From Euglena gracilis (Eukaryota; Euglenida; Euglenophyceae; Euglenales), in NCBI GenBank assembly GCA_039621445.1, contig CP154955.1, positions 10,342,241-10,406,240 of the forward strand: a stretch of DNA of 64,000 nt, read 5' to 3'. Positions within the stretch are counted from its first letter, which is position 1. Each line of letters opens with the position of its first letter. Shown piece by piece: positions 24,632 to 51,767 of this stretch. Under the pieces are notes generated by a model. The model ran no database searches and was not told the origin of the DNA. It worked only from the letters and a program-made list of their open reading frames with translations. Both the position numbers and the translations under genes were made by a program.

Positions 24632-24632
<1 letters not shown>
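19771..24632. other. AT-rich to mixed DNA, no confident gene
   Basis: T-rich DNA dominates 20030-23540. More balanced pieces at 20500-20780, 22010-22330 and 23690-23830 look exon-like. The last encodes a stretch around GWLTRVVECLSPDLRHSLGF with high third-position G/C, but I see no clear donor and cannot assign it. TTGGGTTCTC is repeated in tandem at about 22520-22590. Confidence 0.35.
24315..24520. repeat. Short fold-back with GCACACCGT/ACGGTGTGC arms
   Basis: CACACCGT-type 9-mers stand in one orientation at 24320-24372 and inverted (GGTGTGCATGGTGTGC) at 24485-24515. They enclose AT-rich DNA ending AATTTCATCGA. The same design recurs at 36015-36200, and with larger arrays at 13190-14925. 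Confidence 0.5.
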
Positions 24633-24711
<79 letters not shown>

Positions 24712-24794
24712 CCACCCACCCACCCACCCACCCACCCACCCACGCACGCACGCACGCACGCAAGCACGCACGCACGCACGCACACACTCACACA

Positions 24795-24865
<71 letters not shown>
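24633..24865. repeat. (CA)n with (CCCA)n and (CGCA)n core
   Basis: CA dinucleotide array interrupted in the middle by CCCA (24710-24742) and GCAC (24743-24780) tetramers, then CA again. Confidence 0.96.
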
Positions 24866-25163
24866 GCCAGCCACCCTTGCGAAGGAACACGGCCCTCGAC
24901 TCATCTTCGTCCCCTGCCGCCCTACGATCGAAGTCCCCCCCCCTCCCCTCTTCCCTCTTCCCTCTTCCCACATATAACCTCACAGCTCTCCCCGACCTTC
25001 TACCCTCCCCCACCGCCATGGCATCCCTGCGGCCAGCAGGCAGTGGGAGAGGGTTCGACCACCGTTGACTCCTGGCTGTTGTTGAACCTACTCATCCTTG
25101 ACCCAGTTTCAGGATCCGGCGGCCCATTCGGTGCATAAACGGGGGTGGGGGTCCCATCGGTAG

Positions 25164-25275
25164 GGAATTTCTTGAGCCGGACCCCACCCTACCCCCCTGG
25201 AGGGGGGGGGGGGTCCAGCCAGCCAGCCAACACTTTTTCCCAACCAGCAGCTCCCACTCCCAGACGGGGCTTCAG
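25164..25275. repeat. Dispersed repeat, copy with GGAATTTCTTGAGCCGG start
   Basis: Begins TAGGGAATTTCTTGAGCCGG, continues ACCCCACCCTACC, a G run, then GGTCCAGCCAGCCAGCC and TTTTTCC. The same order of blocks occurs at 33577-33700. The CAGCCAGCCAGC core alone recurs at 7258, 27612 and elsewhere. Confidence 0.6.
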
Positions 25276-25779
25276 ACCCCTCCCCCGCAATCCAGCGGTA
25301 GTAAATTTTTTGGCAAGTTTTGCAGCCAGAGCTGGGCTGGACCGAAAAAAAAATTCGGCGCATAGCGCCGAAAAGTTTTGCAACAAGTGGACAAAAAATG
25401 TGTGGCCTTTTGAGTGTGGCCATTTTTGAGTGTTCTTTGAGGTTTGACCTCACAGCTTTTTAACAAAAAAATTGCAACCCAGCTGGATTTGGGCTTTTTT
25501 TCCTGTTTTCCAGCTGCCAGGTTCCTGCTGGGTCCAACCCAACAGTCGGGTTGCAACCTCCCCCCCCCCCCCCCCCCCCCCCCCCCGGGCCCCCTCCCCC
25601 TTGGCAGCACCTGTTTTCCAGCCAGCTCCTTTTTCCCAGCCGGCTGGCTGGACACCCGGAGATTCTTAAAAAAAAAATCCCAGTCCACCAGTGAGGTAGT
25701 GCAGCAAACTCTTTACCAACCCCCAGCCACCAACACGGCCGCACCACCCCAACAGCAGGGGGGGGGGGCTTGATTCCAG
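25276..25779. other. Non-coding DNA with repeat cores and a 36-base C run
   Basis: Holds the palindromic core TTCGGCGCATAGCGCCGAAA near 25353, a C run around 25555-25587, and another CAGCCGGCTGGCTGG segment near 25640. No exon is supported. Confidence 0.45.
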
Positions 25780-25915
25780 GGTTGCCGTGCCCGACATGCA
25801 CGCGTGCCGCCTCCTCTGGCCCCTCCTGTATGTCGCCCCGTCCTGCAAGGCACCGCACTTCCGCACAGGGGTGCTGCAGTGCGGTGGTTTTCTGATCTTG
25901 CGGTGCCGTGCCGTG
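25780..25915 (+). CDS. Candidate exon, unknown product
   Basis: Starts after TGATTCCAG and ends at a strong CCGTG|GTGAGT donor. The frame VAVPDMHACRLLWPLL ... HFRTGVLQCGGFLILRCRAV has strongly G/C-ending codons, like the confirmed exons here. I cannot name a family. It lies 1.4 kb upstream of the CinA-like gene start and could be an unrelated gene or a 5' exon. Confidence 0.35.
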
Positions 25916-27362
25916 GTGAGTGGCCCACAGCCAAATATGGTTGTGGGAGGTGGGGGGGGCGAGGGACACGGGCTCGCTTGTGAGTCAAGCTCCCGTCCTC
26001 AAGAATTTCATCCATAGAAAATTGCGTTTTGGCCCCAAAACTGGAAACTAATAACTAATAACTAATACCGACACCTCAAATAATGCCCCACCAGCAGTCA
26101 TCAGCCAGTGCTTAAAATTATCAACCCGCACAGCATTGTCATCAACCAACAGTTAACACCCCCCCCCAAAGTTACCAATACACCACACCCAGGGTCTTGC
26201 CAATTGCCGAAATGATGGTTCCAGGGGCGTGCATTTTATGGATTGACCACCGCGATTGCGATTTTTCTGGAGATTAGGTGAAATGAGCAGGCCCTTCGTA
26301 GAATCTGGTGCTCAAAACAATCCCTGTAAACCGCCGTGCCCGAGAAACCATCAGGGTTCTCCAAGATGGGAAGTTGTCGTTGGTGTGGATATGGATTGGA
26401 ATGTGGACCTCAGCCTGTCTTCGTACAGATTCCTCTTCCCTGTTCCATTCATCATCCACGAGTGGCTTGCAAGGTTGTCTCGCATGGGGTCACGAGACAA
26501 CCTTTGCAGCCTTTCCAACCCCCAGGTTGAATTGTGGCCGGCCTGCTGTTTCTTATTTAAGTACGGCAAATCCTTGAGCATGTGTTTGTGCATGAATCTT
26601 TACATCTACCCGCACACCCATACCAATCCTCTCCATATATTTACGATCAGAGAACCATCGAAGTGGAAACGGTTACAGCACCTTTAACAGCGGCCACCAC
26701 ACCAATGGCAACGCCAACAACACAATGCACCTGATTGGTGACCTTTGGGCAAAAGTCTGTCCCATGGGGCTGGAGCCAGCACTGGGAATTCTAGTGGACT
26801 CCTCCTGGGGGGGGGGGGGCAGCCCCAGGTAATGGTGATTTTTTCCTCGTGATTGCCCTGAAGCTCCCGAAAATTTTGGACCCCCAATACCTGCTGAATA
26901 CACCTGGTTTTGGCAGGTTGTTTTTTGGATTTTCTTTGGGAACAAATTGAAAAGGAAAATAGGAAAGGAACATTCCCATATCGGCCCAGATTAAAAATTT
27001 TCCCGGTGGGGCCCGGGGGGGATTTGACCAGTGATTTTCTAGATGCAGGTGGTCCAGATTAGGAACCCCCAAGGTGCTGAAGCTGGGGCCTGACCCATTC
27101 TCACCGAGCAAACTCATTTTTGTGTTTTTCCCTGTTCTTGATCGACTCCTGCGCTTTGCTTTGATTTTTCTCGCGTCTTTATGCCGCGTTTTTTGAGGGT
27201 CCATGACAGGCTTCTTTTTTTTCTAAGGAAGGTTGCGATGGGCAGGCACCCCATAGCACAAGGCATGCCCCCGGGGTCGGTAATTGCGTCCACTCCTCTC
27301 ATCCTCACAGGCCCCCAGGTACAGGCATCTCTGCCCGACCTTCCCATCCTGCTGTCCCACAG
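25916..27362. other. Upstream region of the CinA-like/nucleotidyltransferase gene
   Basis: No confident exon. A TAATAACTAATAACTAATA run stands at 26050. Open frames at 26256-26690 lack codon bias and domain matches. The last bases (pyrimidine-rich, ending CCCACAG at 27362) look like a 3' splice site, so a 5' untranslated exon probably lies somewhere upstream. Confidence 0.4.
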
Positions 27363-27363
27363 A

Positions 27364-43676
<16,313 letters not shown>

Positions 43677-44382
43677 CGGCGTGGCAGGCAGCCATGCCCA
43701 TGTGTTGGGTTCTGATGTGAGATTGGGCATTTGCACCTTCCCTTTCCACTTTATTTTAGCATTGTGTATTGATTTGCTCTCCAGAAGGCAAATGAAGGCG
43801 AGGAAATTCCGCAAATAAAGGCTCTGCGCGAAAGGGCATCAGGCGGCCCGCAAGGCATTGCTCGAATTGGCGAAGAGCAGCACAGCAGGGAAGATCGTAC
43901 TCCCTCGAGGAAAACCGACAAGGGAGGAAGGGACACCGAGGGCGCAGCACAAAGACCTTGTGAGGCCTGAGGCTGAGTTCAAAAACTTTGCAGTGGAAGA
44001 CTCCCTGTCCCCCTAAACCGCAGGTGTCATTTTTTTGCACAGGCACAGCTTACATCCCCGATGCGCCCTGCTGTGCTCCACGCCACGCCCCTTTTTGACC
44101 CGACACCGTGGGCTCCGCACTTTGCCCTTTTGAGACCATGCCTTGCTCGCGGGCGGTGCTGTCTGGATTGTTTGCCGCGTTGGGTCAGGAGTCCCTGCTT
44201 AGTGCCTTTTTCGCCGGAGTTGGCTGACTCCTAATTTTCCCTTCGACACCCAGAAGACAGGAACATCAAATACCACACCAATTGAGAAAAGAAGAAGCCA
44301 ATCAACAAATTCAAATTATCCAGTAATTCACGCTCGTGCAGAACCTCAAATCAAAATTTGTTGAATTTTTCGACAGAATTCA
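43677..44382 (+). other. Region between gene end and retroelement ORF
   Basis: Contains an open stretch with LAKSSTAGKIVLPRGKPTRE and a Pro/Leu-rich continuation (to about 44230). I do not recognise it. In the duplicate it reads longer (51768-52256), with about 290 extra bases upstream. It may belong to the retroelement 5' region or to the 3' UTR of the gene. Confidence 0.4.
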
Positions 44383-45267
44383 ATGAAAGATGCAACTTCA
44401 AAGAAGCACAGCGCTGGAGAACTTCAAGAGGGAGCAGCATCAGAAGCCGGACAACCTGACGACGCGGGTCGACTGTGGCGAACCGTGGCTGTCCCTTCCC
44501 AAAAAGAAAGGCATCTACATCATCAAAAGTCGCTGAAACAAAGGCCAAGGGGGCCACCAGCACCAAGACACAGGACATGGCAGGGGCAGAAAAGGTCAAA
44601 CACACCCCCCCACCCTTTCTCGTTCACATCACCCCTCAGGGGTCAAGCGTGGGGCCCCAATAACCCCTCAAGATTTCAAATGGGCTTGGCAGCCCCAAAC
44701 CACTTCAGGAGTAAAGGAGTGGCCACAAGAGGCCCCCCAAATTTTCAATGGGCAGGGCGTCCCAAATCAAAGAAAAGTCAATGGAGCCAAGATTGTTATC
44801 AACAAGACCAACCGTTTCAAGGCCATTGGGGCCATCAATTACCAGAAGGGGGGCAACCCCAGAAGCTAAAAGGTTGTCCCCCAGCAGGGGAGCTGTATAT
44901 ACAACCCCAGTGGCAGGCCCAGGAGGATGCCCCCAAAGGGGCAGTGGAGGGGGGCAGCCGCCCCCCAAGTTTCTTCGTCAATGCCCATGGAAGGGGCAAG
45001 TCAAACAAGGGGGATACCCAACAAGGGGCCCCTATGGTACGTCGAATGACAACGCCAATGGCAAAGTGGAGGATCAGGGAGCCTGTGAGAAAAGCACGCG
45101 CACCCCACCAGCAACCCTTGCAGAATGCTCAATCACAAGGGGCACCAGGGGTGCAATGTCCAACACCCCCCACCCAACCCCCAGAAAATCCGCTGATTGG
45201 GAAAATAAATTACATGGAGGAAAAATGGGGAGACACCCCCTACACCAGAGGCTTCAGAAAAGTCTAA
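44383..45267 (+). CDS. DIRS-type retroelement gag-like ORF, copy 1
   Basis: A 294-codon frame rich in Gln, Pro, Lys, Arg and Gly, with no Cys-His knuckle and no recognised domain. It immediately precedes the reverse transcriptase ORF, the usual position of ORF1 in DIRS-type elements. In the duplicate the same frame is broken at a C run near 52625. An alternative frame (44475-44663, Lys/Ser/Thr-rich) is also open, so the true frame is not certain. Confidence 0.45.
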   Translation: MKDATSKKHSAGELQEGAASEAGQPDDAGRLWRTVAVPSQKERHLHHQKSLKQRPRGPPAPRHRTWQGQKRSNTPPHPFSFTSPLRGQAWGPNNPSRFQMGLAAPNHFRSKGVATRGPPNFQWAGRPKSKKSQWSQDCYQQDQPFQGHWGHQLPEGGQPQKLKGCPPAGELYIQPQWQAQEDAPKGAVEGGSRPPSFFVNAHGRGKSNKGDTQQGAPMVRRMTTPMAKWRIREPVRKARAPHQQPLQNAQSQGAPGVQCPTPPTQPPENPLIGKINYMEEKWGDTPYTRGFRKV

Positions 45268-45268
45268 A

Positions 45269-45713
45269 ATGGTGGTCAAAAAATGCCCCCCCAGCAACAT
45301 ATCAATTGATAAAAAATGGAATTCAACCCCCCTGGGTGAATCCCCCAACATTGTCCACCCACCCAAAACACAGAAACAACCTCGACCTGAACCAAGCAGA
45401 AAAAAATCTGCTGGATTACGAAAAAACTGGGTCAGTGAAACGAGTTTGGGATTCAGAATCCCAGCATTTGATCCCATGGTTTTAATTTCAAAACCAGAGG
45501 GGGGAACAACCAAGTGGAGAATGATCAGCGACTGCAGAGAAATCAATCAGCAATTTCAAGTAAAACCTTTCAAGCTGGATCGTGTCCAGCACATTTTTCC
45601 AGTTTTGGAAAAAGGCCACTGGGCAGCAAAAACAGACCTCAAGGATGCCTATTTGCATATTCCAGTACGTCCAGGCCTAAGGCCATTTTTGAGACATCAG
45701 GGGGGGAGGCAGA
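45269..45713 (+). pseudogene. DIRS-type reverse transcriptase, copy 1, truncated by duplication
   Basis: Encodes the N-terminal part of a reverse transcriptase: VLISKPEGGTTKWRMISDCR, then REINQQFQVKPFKLDRV, and GHWAAKTDLKDAYLHIPV with the motif A Asp. The sequence stops at LRPFLRHQ plus a G run and then switches to intron DNA of the duplicated gene. YxDD, RNase H and recombinase are missing from this copy. Confidence 0.8.
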
Positions 45714-45878
45714 TGTCTCCAGATTCCTCCTGTGGTCGGTCGGTCTGGGAAGGAGGAGCCCGGGGGGGGGGGCGGTCCAGACCATCCCCCTCCCCCACCT
45801 GGTTCCTTGTGAAGCCCTCCCCCCCCTCCACCCGGGTCCCAAGAAACCATGTGTGGCAGACACCTGGTCTGGCCACAG

Positions 45879-46012
45879 GTACCCGACCTGGAACCGGGAG
45901 TTCAGCCAGTGGTCATCCCCGGGTCGTTCAACCCGCTACACCCCGGGCATGTCGGGATGGCGGAGGCTGCCATCGAGTACTTCCAAAACAAAGGTGTGGT
46001 GGAATGCAACCG
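45879..46012 (+). CDS. Duplicate gene exon A (HxGH)
   Basis: 134 bases, same splice sites as 39334-39467. Differs by Ala to Glu before the motif, and Val to Ile, Asp to Asn and Arg to Cys after it. The GSFNPLHPGHVGMAEAA core is unchanged. Confidence 0.75.
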
Positions 46013-46910
46013 GTATTATTGTATTCTGTGTGCCTCTTTGGCTCTGAAGGGTTCAGTGTCTCAGGTCAAATATTGAAAAAGAACGCTTTTTGCCGTTGGC
46101 CTTCTTGGTATTCTCCCCTCCCCAAACTTGCACTGGTTCTCTGACTGGGCTGGAATGTGTCATGCAACGCCCCGGATGCAAAGCACGGGGACAGGTGCTT
46201 ATGCAGCATGCAGCAGAGACAGACCCTGGGATTTTTGCGGGGCCCTTGCTTGCTTGGGTCCATTTCAGGGAGCAGTGTCCGCGTCTTCTTTGAGCTTTCC
46301 ATGGCCAGGGAACGCCAGCCCGTTGCAATGATGCTCTTGCATCGTCACCCATGGTGGGAAAGAGTTCGTGCGGTGTCACCGCAGCTGCATTTTTGGGGGA
46401 AGCGGAAAAGCGTTGCGAAATTCTGTGCATCAACAAGTCAAAAAAGCTGTAGTGCTGAAGTTATTGAAAAAACCTCAAAGGAAGATACTTGAAGCAATGA
46501 AAACGGAAAGATTTCTGGACATGCATGTGTAATTTATTGTATATGTATGTATTATTCCTATGCACTAAAAATGTATATCTGTAACATGCACACACATATA
46601 TACATATATATATACATATATACATATATATATATTAGATATATATATATATATCTATATTTATATCTATATATATAGATATATATATCTCTATATCTCT
46701 ATATCTCTCTATCTCTCTATATATGAATCTATCTCTCTCTATCTCTCTATCTCTCTCCTACCTCTCTCCATTCTTTCTCTCCTCCTCTCTGCTCTCTTCT
46801 CTCTCTCCTCTCTCATCTCTCTCTCTCTCCCTTCTCTCTCTCTCTATCTCTCTCCTCTCTCTCTCTCTCTCTTCTCTCCTCTCTCTCTTCTCTCTCTACT
46901 CTCTCCTCTC

Positions 46911-46975
<65 letters not shown>

Positions 46976-47005
46976 TCTCTCCATCTCCTCTCCATCTCCT
47001 CTCTC

Positions 47006-47057
<52 letters not shown>

Positions 47058-49739
47058 TGACTCTCCTCTCTCTCTACTCCTCTCTCTCCCTCTTCTCTCC
47101 CTCTCCCCTCTCTCTCTTCCCTCTCTCTCTCTCCTCTCTCTCTCTCTCCTCCCTCTCTCTCTATCTGTCTCTCTCTATCTCTATATGTTCTATAGCTCAT
47201 ATATGTATATATATCTCTGTAGATATATATGTATATAATATCCCTCTCTCTCTCCCTCTCTTCTCTCTATAATCTATATACTTTCTCTCTCTTCATCTCA
47301 TCTATTGACATATATATATAGACATATATATATGTCGATATATATATATATAGACATATATATACATATATATATATATATATGATCCAAGCTGCCATTT
47401 GGGAGTTTCAGAACCAACGTGGGGGCTGCCCTGTGGGGGACCAACATGGACAAGCCGCCCATCTCCGACGCTGATCTGGCGGCGAGAGCCACCTCAACCA
47501 CACATTTTGGGCCACCAGACTTCCAGCAACACGTACTACACACAGGGATGGGGCATTGGCCAACAAATATATTTTCAAATTTTGTGCCCAGCTGCAAATC
47601 AACGACCCCCTCCCCCCGTCGTGAGTGCCTCTTGGATGGACGCGCGCATCCCAGTTCCAGGGCAAATACGACCTCATTGCCACCCGCACCCCATCCAGCC
47701 CCCTCTCTCTCATGCCTCATCCAGCCTCTCTCATGCCTACATGTATCAATGTACCGTAACAGCTTTGTCGTGGTCTGGTGACTGCACAGACGGCCTGGAA
47801 GGCACCCCTGAACGGCGGGTGCACAGCTCTCCCACAATGGCCTGGCAGATGTTCACAAAATATCTTCCATAGGGTTGGGGTCAGGGCTGTGGGTTTAACA
47901 ACCCCCATTGTTTGCATACACGTACATATGCATTTTCTTCGAACTTTTTGTGTTGTATTTCTGGCTATTTCTAGCGTTCTGTTGGGAAAGGAATCTGATT
48001 TAACACAAATTTCACACATCGAGGCAAATTTTTTGTGACGAGAAATTTTTTTTGGCCAAGTTTGGCCAAGAAGTGGAGCATCTGGTTCCCCAAAATCACA
48101 AAAACCTGTTTTTTTCTGATATTATTTGTTACACCCAGCCCAGAACTCATAAACCCAATTTGCGGTTTTTTGCGATTTGTGTGTTTGTGTGTTCCTTGTG
48201 TCGCATTTTCGATGGTTCACGTTCAAAACAGAGAACAGTGGCCTGTGGCTCCTTCCTGCAATAGTCCCCCCCCCCAGTGCAGCGTCGGACAGGGGCCTGC
48301 GGTGGAAGTTCGTGGACAAGGTGAAGCTCTTCCCCGGGCACGCCTTCGTTGTCGGGTACGACACCGCCCGCCGCATTCTGGACGTGAAGTACGCCAGCGG
48401 GTGCGCGGAGGCCCGGCTGGCGGAACTGCGCGCTGTGCTGGAGGCCGGCTGCTCGTTCCTGGTCGCGGGTGTGTCGGCTGGCGGAGGAGGCCGGGGTGGA
48501 GTCCGGGGGGGGGGGGGGGGGATCGGTGGGTGAGATAGCCTCGCTCTCTCCGTGTCGCCTGGCAACTCCGGTCAAGTGACATTGCGGCGTCACCTTTCGG
48601 GACCAATTGGCCTGACACATCGGGCAGCGTCCTTTCGGACTCAACTCCACTGCCCTCCCTGCATGGGTAGCAGGGGCGCCCAAGTGTCCACACGCCCGAA
48701 GGTGTGTTGGTGTCTGGCAGGCCCTTCCGGGGCCATGTTCCAGGACACTCGTCCACATTGCTTGGGCGACTTTTGGTGGGCAGGCTCCGCCCCGCCGCCG
48801 TGAGGTGTCCGGGACTGTGTAGCCCTGGCTGGGGGTCGGTGGTCTCTGCAGGGCACTGGGGGCTCGCTGGCGCCGGGTTGTGTGTGGCCGCCTGGGCACC
48901 CGGGCAACCGAGTGGGGCTCGCCGTGGCCCCTGGGGCACCCCTCCTCGGCTGCAGCTCCCTGTCAGCGGCCCCCAGCGCCCCTCGAGACTCCGGACCGCC
49001 GGCCGGAGCTGCACAGCTGCGGGCACCCGCCATTCCACGGCTTCTCCTGCCTGACCGGCCGCCCCTCCAGGCCCTCCCGGGGGTTGCCTGGACGACACTG
49101 AAGCTGCTTAGGATCCCTTCAGGGCGACACTGAAGCTGCTTGGGATCCCTTCGGGGCGGTCGGCCCACCCTCGTCCATGCCCACACGCCTCGGGGAGCAG
49201 CGTGTGGGTTTAGGAAGGGGGCCGCCTGCGTTGGAAGCATGCCTCGACTCCATGGCATGCCCCCAGGGTACCATCGTGCCACTGAGGCTGGACGTGCAGG
49301 TCCGATTTGGTACCCCGAGGTGGCCGTGGTTGGGAATGACATCAACGCGGTGCAAAGGATTTGAGGATTTTCAAGGGGCCTTCAGAAAAGGAAATGTTTG
49401 GACTGCAAAAATCGATAAACATATATGCGCATACCTATACGTACGATCTGTATCTGCATCTGCATATGGATATGTGCAGGATATGGGTGTACTTGCAAAT
49501 GCATGTATGTATGTATGTATGTATGTATGTATGTATGTATGTATGTATGTATGTATGTATGTATGTATGTATGTATGTATGTATGTATGTATGTATGTAT
49601 GTATGTATGTATGTATGTATGTCTGTCTGTATGTAATGTCTGTCTGTTCTGTCTTCTGTATGTCTGTTCTGTATGTCTGTCTGTATGTCTGTTGTCTTTC
49701 TGTATGTCTGTCTTTGGTCTGTCTGTCTGTCTGTCTGTC

Positions 49740-49779
<40 letters not shown>

Positions 49780-49925
49780 TCTGTATGTCTGTCTTCTGTC
49801 TGTCTGTCTGTCTGTCTGGCTGTCTGTTTGTCTGTCTGTTGTATGTATGTCTGTATGTCTGTCTGTATGTCTGTCTGTCTGTCTGTATGTCTGTCTGTTG
49901 TCTGTCTGTCTGTCTGTCCTGTCTG

Positions 49926-49965
<40 letters not shown>

Positions 49966-51424
49966 TTCTCTGTCTGTCTGTCTGTCTGTCCTGTCTGTCT
50001 GTCTTCTGTCTCTGTCTGTCTGTCTGTATGTGTATCTGTCTGTCTGTCTGTCTGTCGGTCTGTCTCTTGTTTCTGTCTGTCCGTCCTTCTGTCTGTCTGT
50101 CTCTGTCTGTCTGTCTGTTGTCCTGTCTGTCTGTCTGTATGTCTGTCCTGTCTGTCTGTCCGTCTCATACCCTCCCTCCCTCCCTCCCTACATACATACA
50201 TACATACATCCCTCCCTCCCCCTCATACATACATACATACATACATACATACATACATACATACATACATACCCTCCTACATACCCTCCCATACCTCACG
50301 TACCCTCCCTCCCTCATACATACATACATACATACATACATACATACATACATACAGACATACGTACATACATACATACATACATACATACATACATGCA
50401 TACATACATATTTACATATACAGGGGGGAAATGCGTTGCGCATTTTTCTGCATTTTTGCGCATTTTCTGCGCATTTTTGTCAATTTTTCAAAATGCGCAT
50501 TTTTGCACATTTTTGTGCGTTTTTTGCACATTTCCCCCCCGTTTTTGCACATTTTTCATATTTTGCGCGTTTTTTGAGCGTTTTTTTGCCCAATTTTGCA
50601 CATTTTCCATTTTTGCGCATTTTTTTGCACATTTTTTTGCCCAATTTTGCACATTTTGTCATATTTGCACTTTTTCCACCCAAATCACATCCTCACCGAA
50701 CTTTGCCCACATTCAACTGACCCATTTCTGTAACCAACGAACCCATTTTTGCACTTTTTTTTCCACCCAAGGGACCCGCCTCAAGAGAAAACCCTTGGGT
50801 GATGAGGTGTGGGTTCTCATCCAATGACGATGAGGACACCAGGGGTTTCAGAGACCCCACATTGACACGTAACCAAGGCGGGAATACCACCCCCCTGGTC
50901 ACAAGTAAGGGGCAACCATGGCTGACATTGTTGGTTCTGCTGAACGGAGAGTGACGCCTGGGTCATGCATTTTTTGGCCAGAATGCCTTCATTTCAGCAC
51001 TTTTTGGTGATTTTGGTTTAATTTTGTGTTTATTGTTGGAAATTGTTCTAAGTCCTTTTTCTCTTAAGAATTTCACAAACTCGGCGCATTTTTTTGCGCA
51101 TTTTTTTGCTCATTTTTGCGCATTTTTCTCGAGGGCCGTCCAGCGCATTTCCCCCCCCCCTGCATATATATACATACATACGTACATACATAAGTACGTA
51201 CGTACATACATACATACATACCGCGTGGGGGGCATAGCCAACGTCCTCAACGCTTCTACAACACAGGCCGCCTGGACGGGGAGAGGTTCATGACGCTCTC
51301 CGACCTCCCCCAGCCGGAGGGGCTGACGGAGGAGGAGTGGCACGCACTCTTTCAGGACCTGAGCACCTTCCAGCGCGTGGACATATCCTCCACAGAGCTG
51401 CGAAACCAACCCCTGGGACCTTGA
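45879..51424 (+). CDS. Duplicate nucleotidyltransferase-only gene (whole span)
   Basis: Exons 45879-46012, 47412-47532, 47661-47697 (tentative), 48283-48468 and 51267-51424 repeat exons 6-10 of the parent gene, with identical lengths and phases and no stop or frameshift. The CinA-like exons are absent. Encodes GSFNPLHPGH, TNMDKPP, LFPGHAFVVGYDT and SSTELR, so a free-standing NMN-adenylyltransferase-like protein is possible if transcribed. No start codon is evident before the first exon; an in-frame promoter-proximal exon, or use of a Met after the HxGH motif, would be needed. It may equally be a silent partial copy, or its exons may be spliced as alternatives to those of the parent. Confidence 0.55.
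46013..47411 (+). other. Intron of duplicate gene with TA/CT block
   Basis: Homologous to 39468-40201 up to about 46560, then a TA-rich and (CT)n polypyrimidine block to 47385 that copy 1 lacks, then the exon. Confidence 0.7.
46560..47385. repeat. (TA)n and (CT)n block, specific to copy 2
   Basis: TATATA/TATACA runs (46600-46730 and 47205-47385) enclose about 470 bases of CTCTCT with CCT and TCT interruptions, strand-asymmetric polypyrimidine. Copy 1 has only a short ATGTATATGTGTATAC stretch at the corresponding place (40050-40080). Confidence 0.95.
47412..47532 (+). CDS. Duplicate gene exon B (DKPP)
   Basis: Protein identical to 40202-40322 through DLAARATSTTHFGPPDFQQH. The base differences in this stretch (GCA/GCG twice, ACG/ACC) are synonymous. 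Confidence 0.72.
47661..47697 (+). CDS. Duplicate gene tentative exon B2
   Basis: Reads GKYDLIATRTPS as in the parent, with one synonymous change (AAG/AAA). The 23-bp indel begins just downstream. Confidence 0.4.
48283..48468 (+). CDS. Duplicate gene exon C (LFPG...VVGYDT)
   Basis: Same reading as 41053-41238 with two synonymous changes, Gly to Ser and Met to Ala in KYASGCAEARLAE, and Gly to Arg in GLRWKF. All motifs are kept. Confidence 0.78.
49500..50418. repeat. (TATG)n, (TGTC)n and (TACA)n compound array
   Basis: TATG (49502-49620), then about 540 bases of TGTC/CTGT repeats (49621-50165), then TACA with CCTC interruptions. The parent copy (42240-42706) has no TGTC block. Confidence 0.95.
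50419..51164. mobile_element. Fold-back element, duplicate of 42707-43416
   Basis: Same termini (TACAGGGGGGAAATGCG and inverse) and GCGCATTTTT inner repeats, with small indels in the repeat runs. Confidence 0.7.
51267..51424 (+). CDS. Duplicate gene last exon (SSTELR)
   Basis: Protein identical to 43519-43676, with one synonymous change (ACG/ACA). The upstream acceptor changed from CCCCACAG to CAACACAG but is still AG-ended. Confidence 0.78.
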
Positions 51425-51767
51425 CGGCGTGGCAAGCAGCCATGCCCACGTGTTGGGTTCTGATGTGAGATTGGGCATTTGCACCTTCCCTTTCCACTTT
51501 ATTTTAGCATTGTGTATGCTCTCCAGAAGGCAAATGAAGGCGAGGAAATTCCGCAAATAAAGGCTCTGAGCGAAAGGGCATCAGGCGGCCTGCAAGGCAT
51601 TTGCGCTTTCCAACCCCCCGTCCAAGGCACAACGTGCGGTTGGCAGCCGCCCCCATGCCACCACACACTGCCAGAAGGAAACTGAAGGCTATTTTAAGGT
51701 TTTTGCGAGGCACAGAGAATTGTTTTAGAACTATTTTTTGTCAAATACCATTTGATTGGTCATTTGA

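Larger units (their letters stand above)
48469..51266 (+). other. Intron of duplicate gene
   Basis: GC-rich first part as in the parent, with a short internal duplication near 49100-49150 (GACACTGAAGCTGCTTNGGAT twice). It is followed by the microsatellite at 49500-50418 and the fold-back at 50419-51164. Confidence 0.55.

Noticed and set aside
24592-25068. Thr-His or Cys-Val repeat frames over CA/TG arrays (also 19421-19809, 35194-35756, 37026-37400)
   Set aside because: Dinucleotide microsatellite translations.
46723-47238. Ser-Leu-rich frame / Arg-Glu-rich minus frame
   Set aside because: Translation of the CT-rich block.
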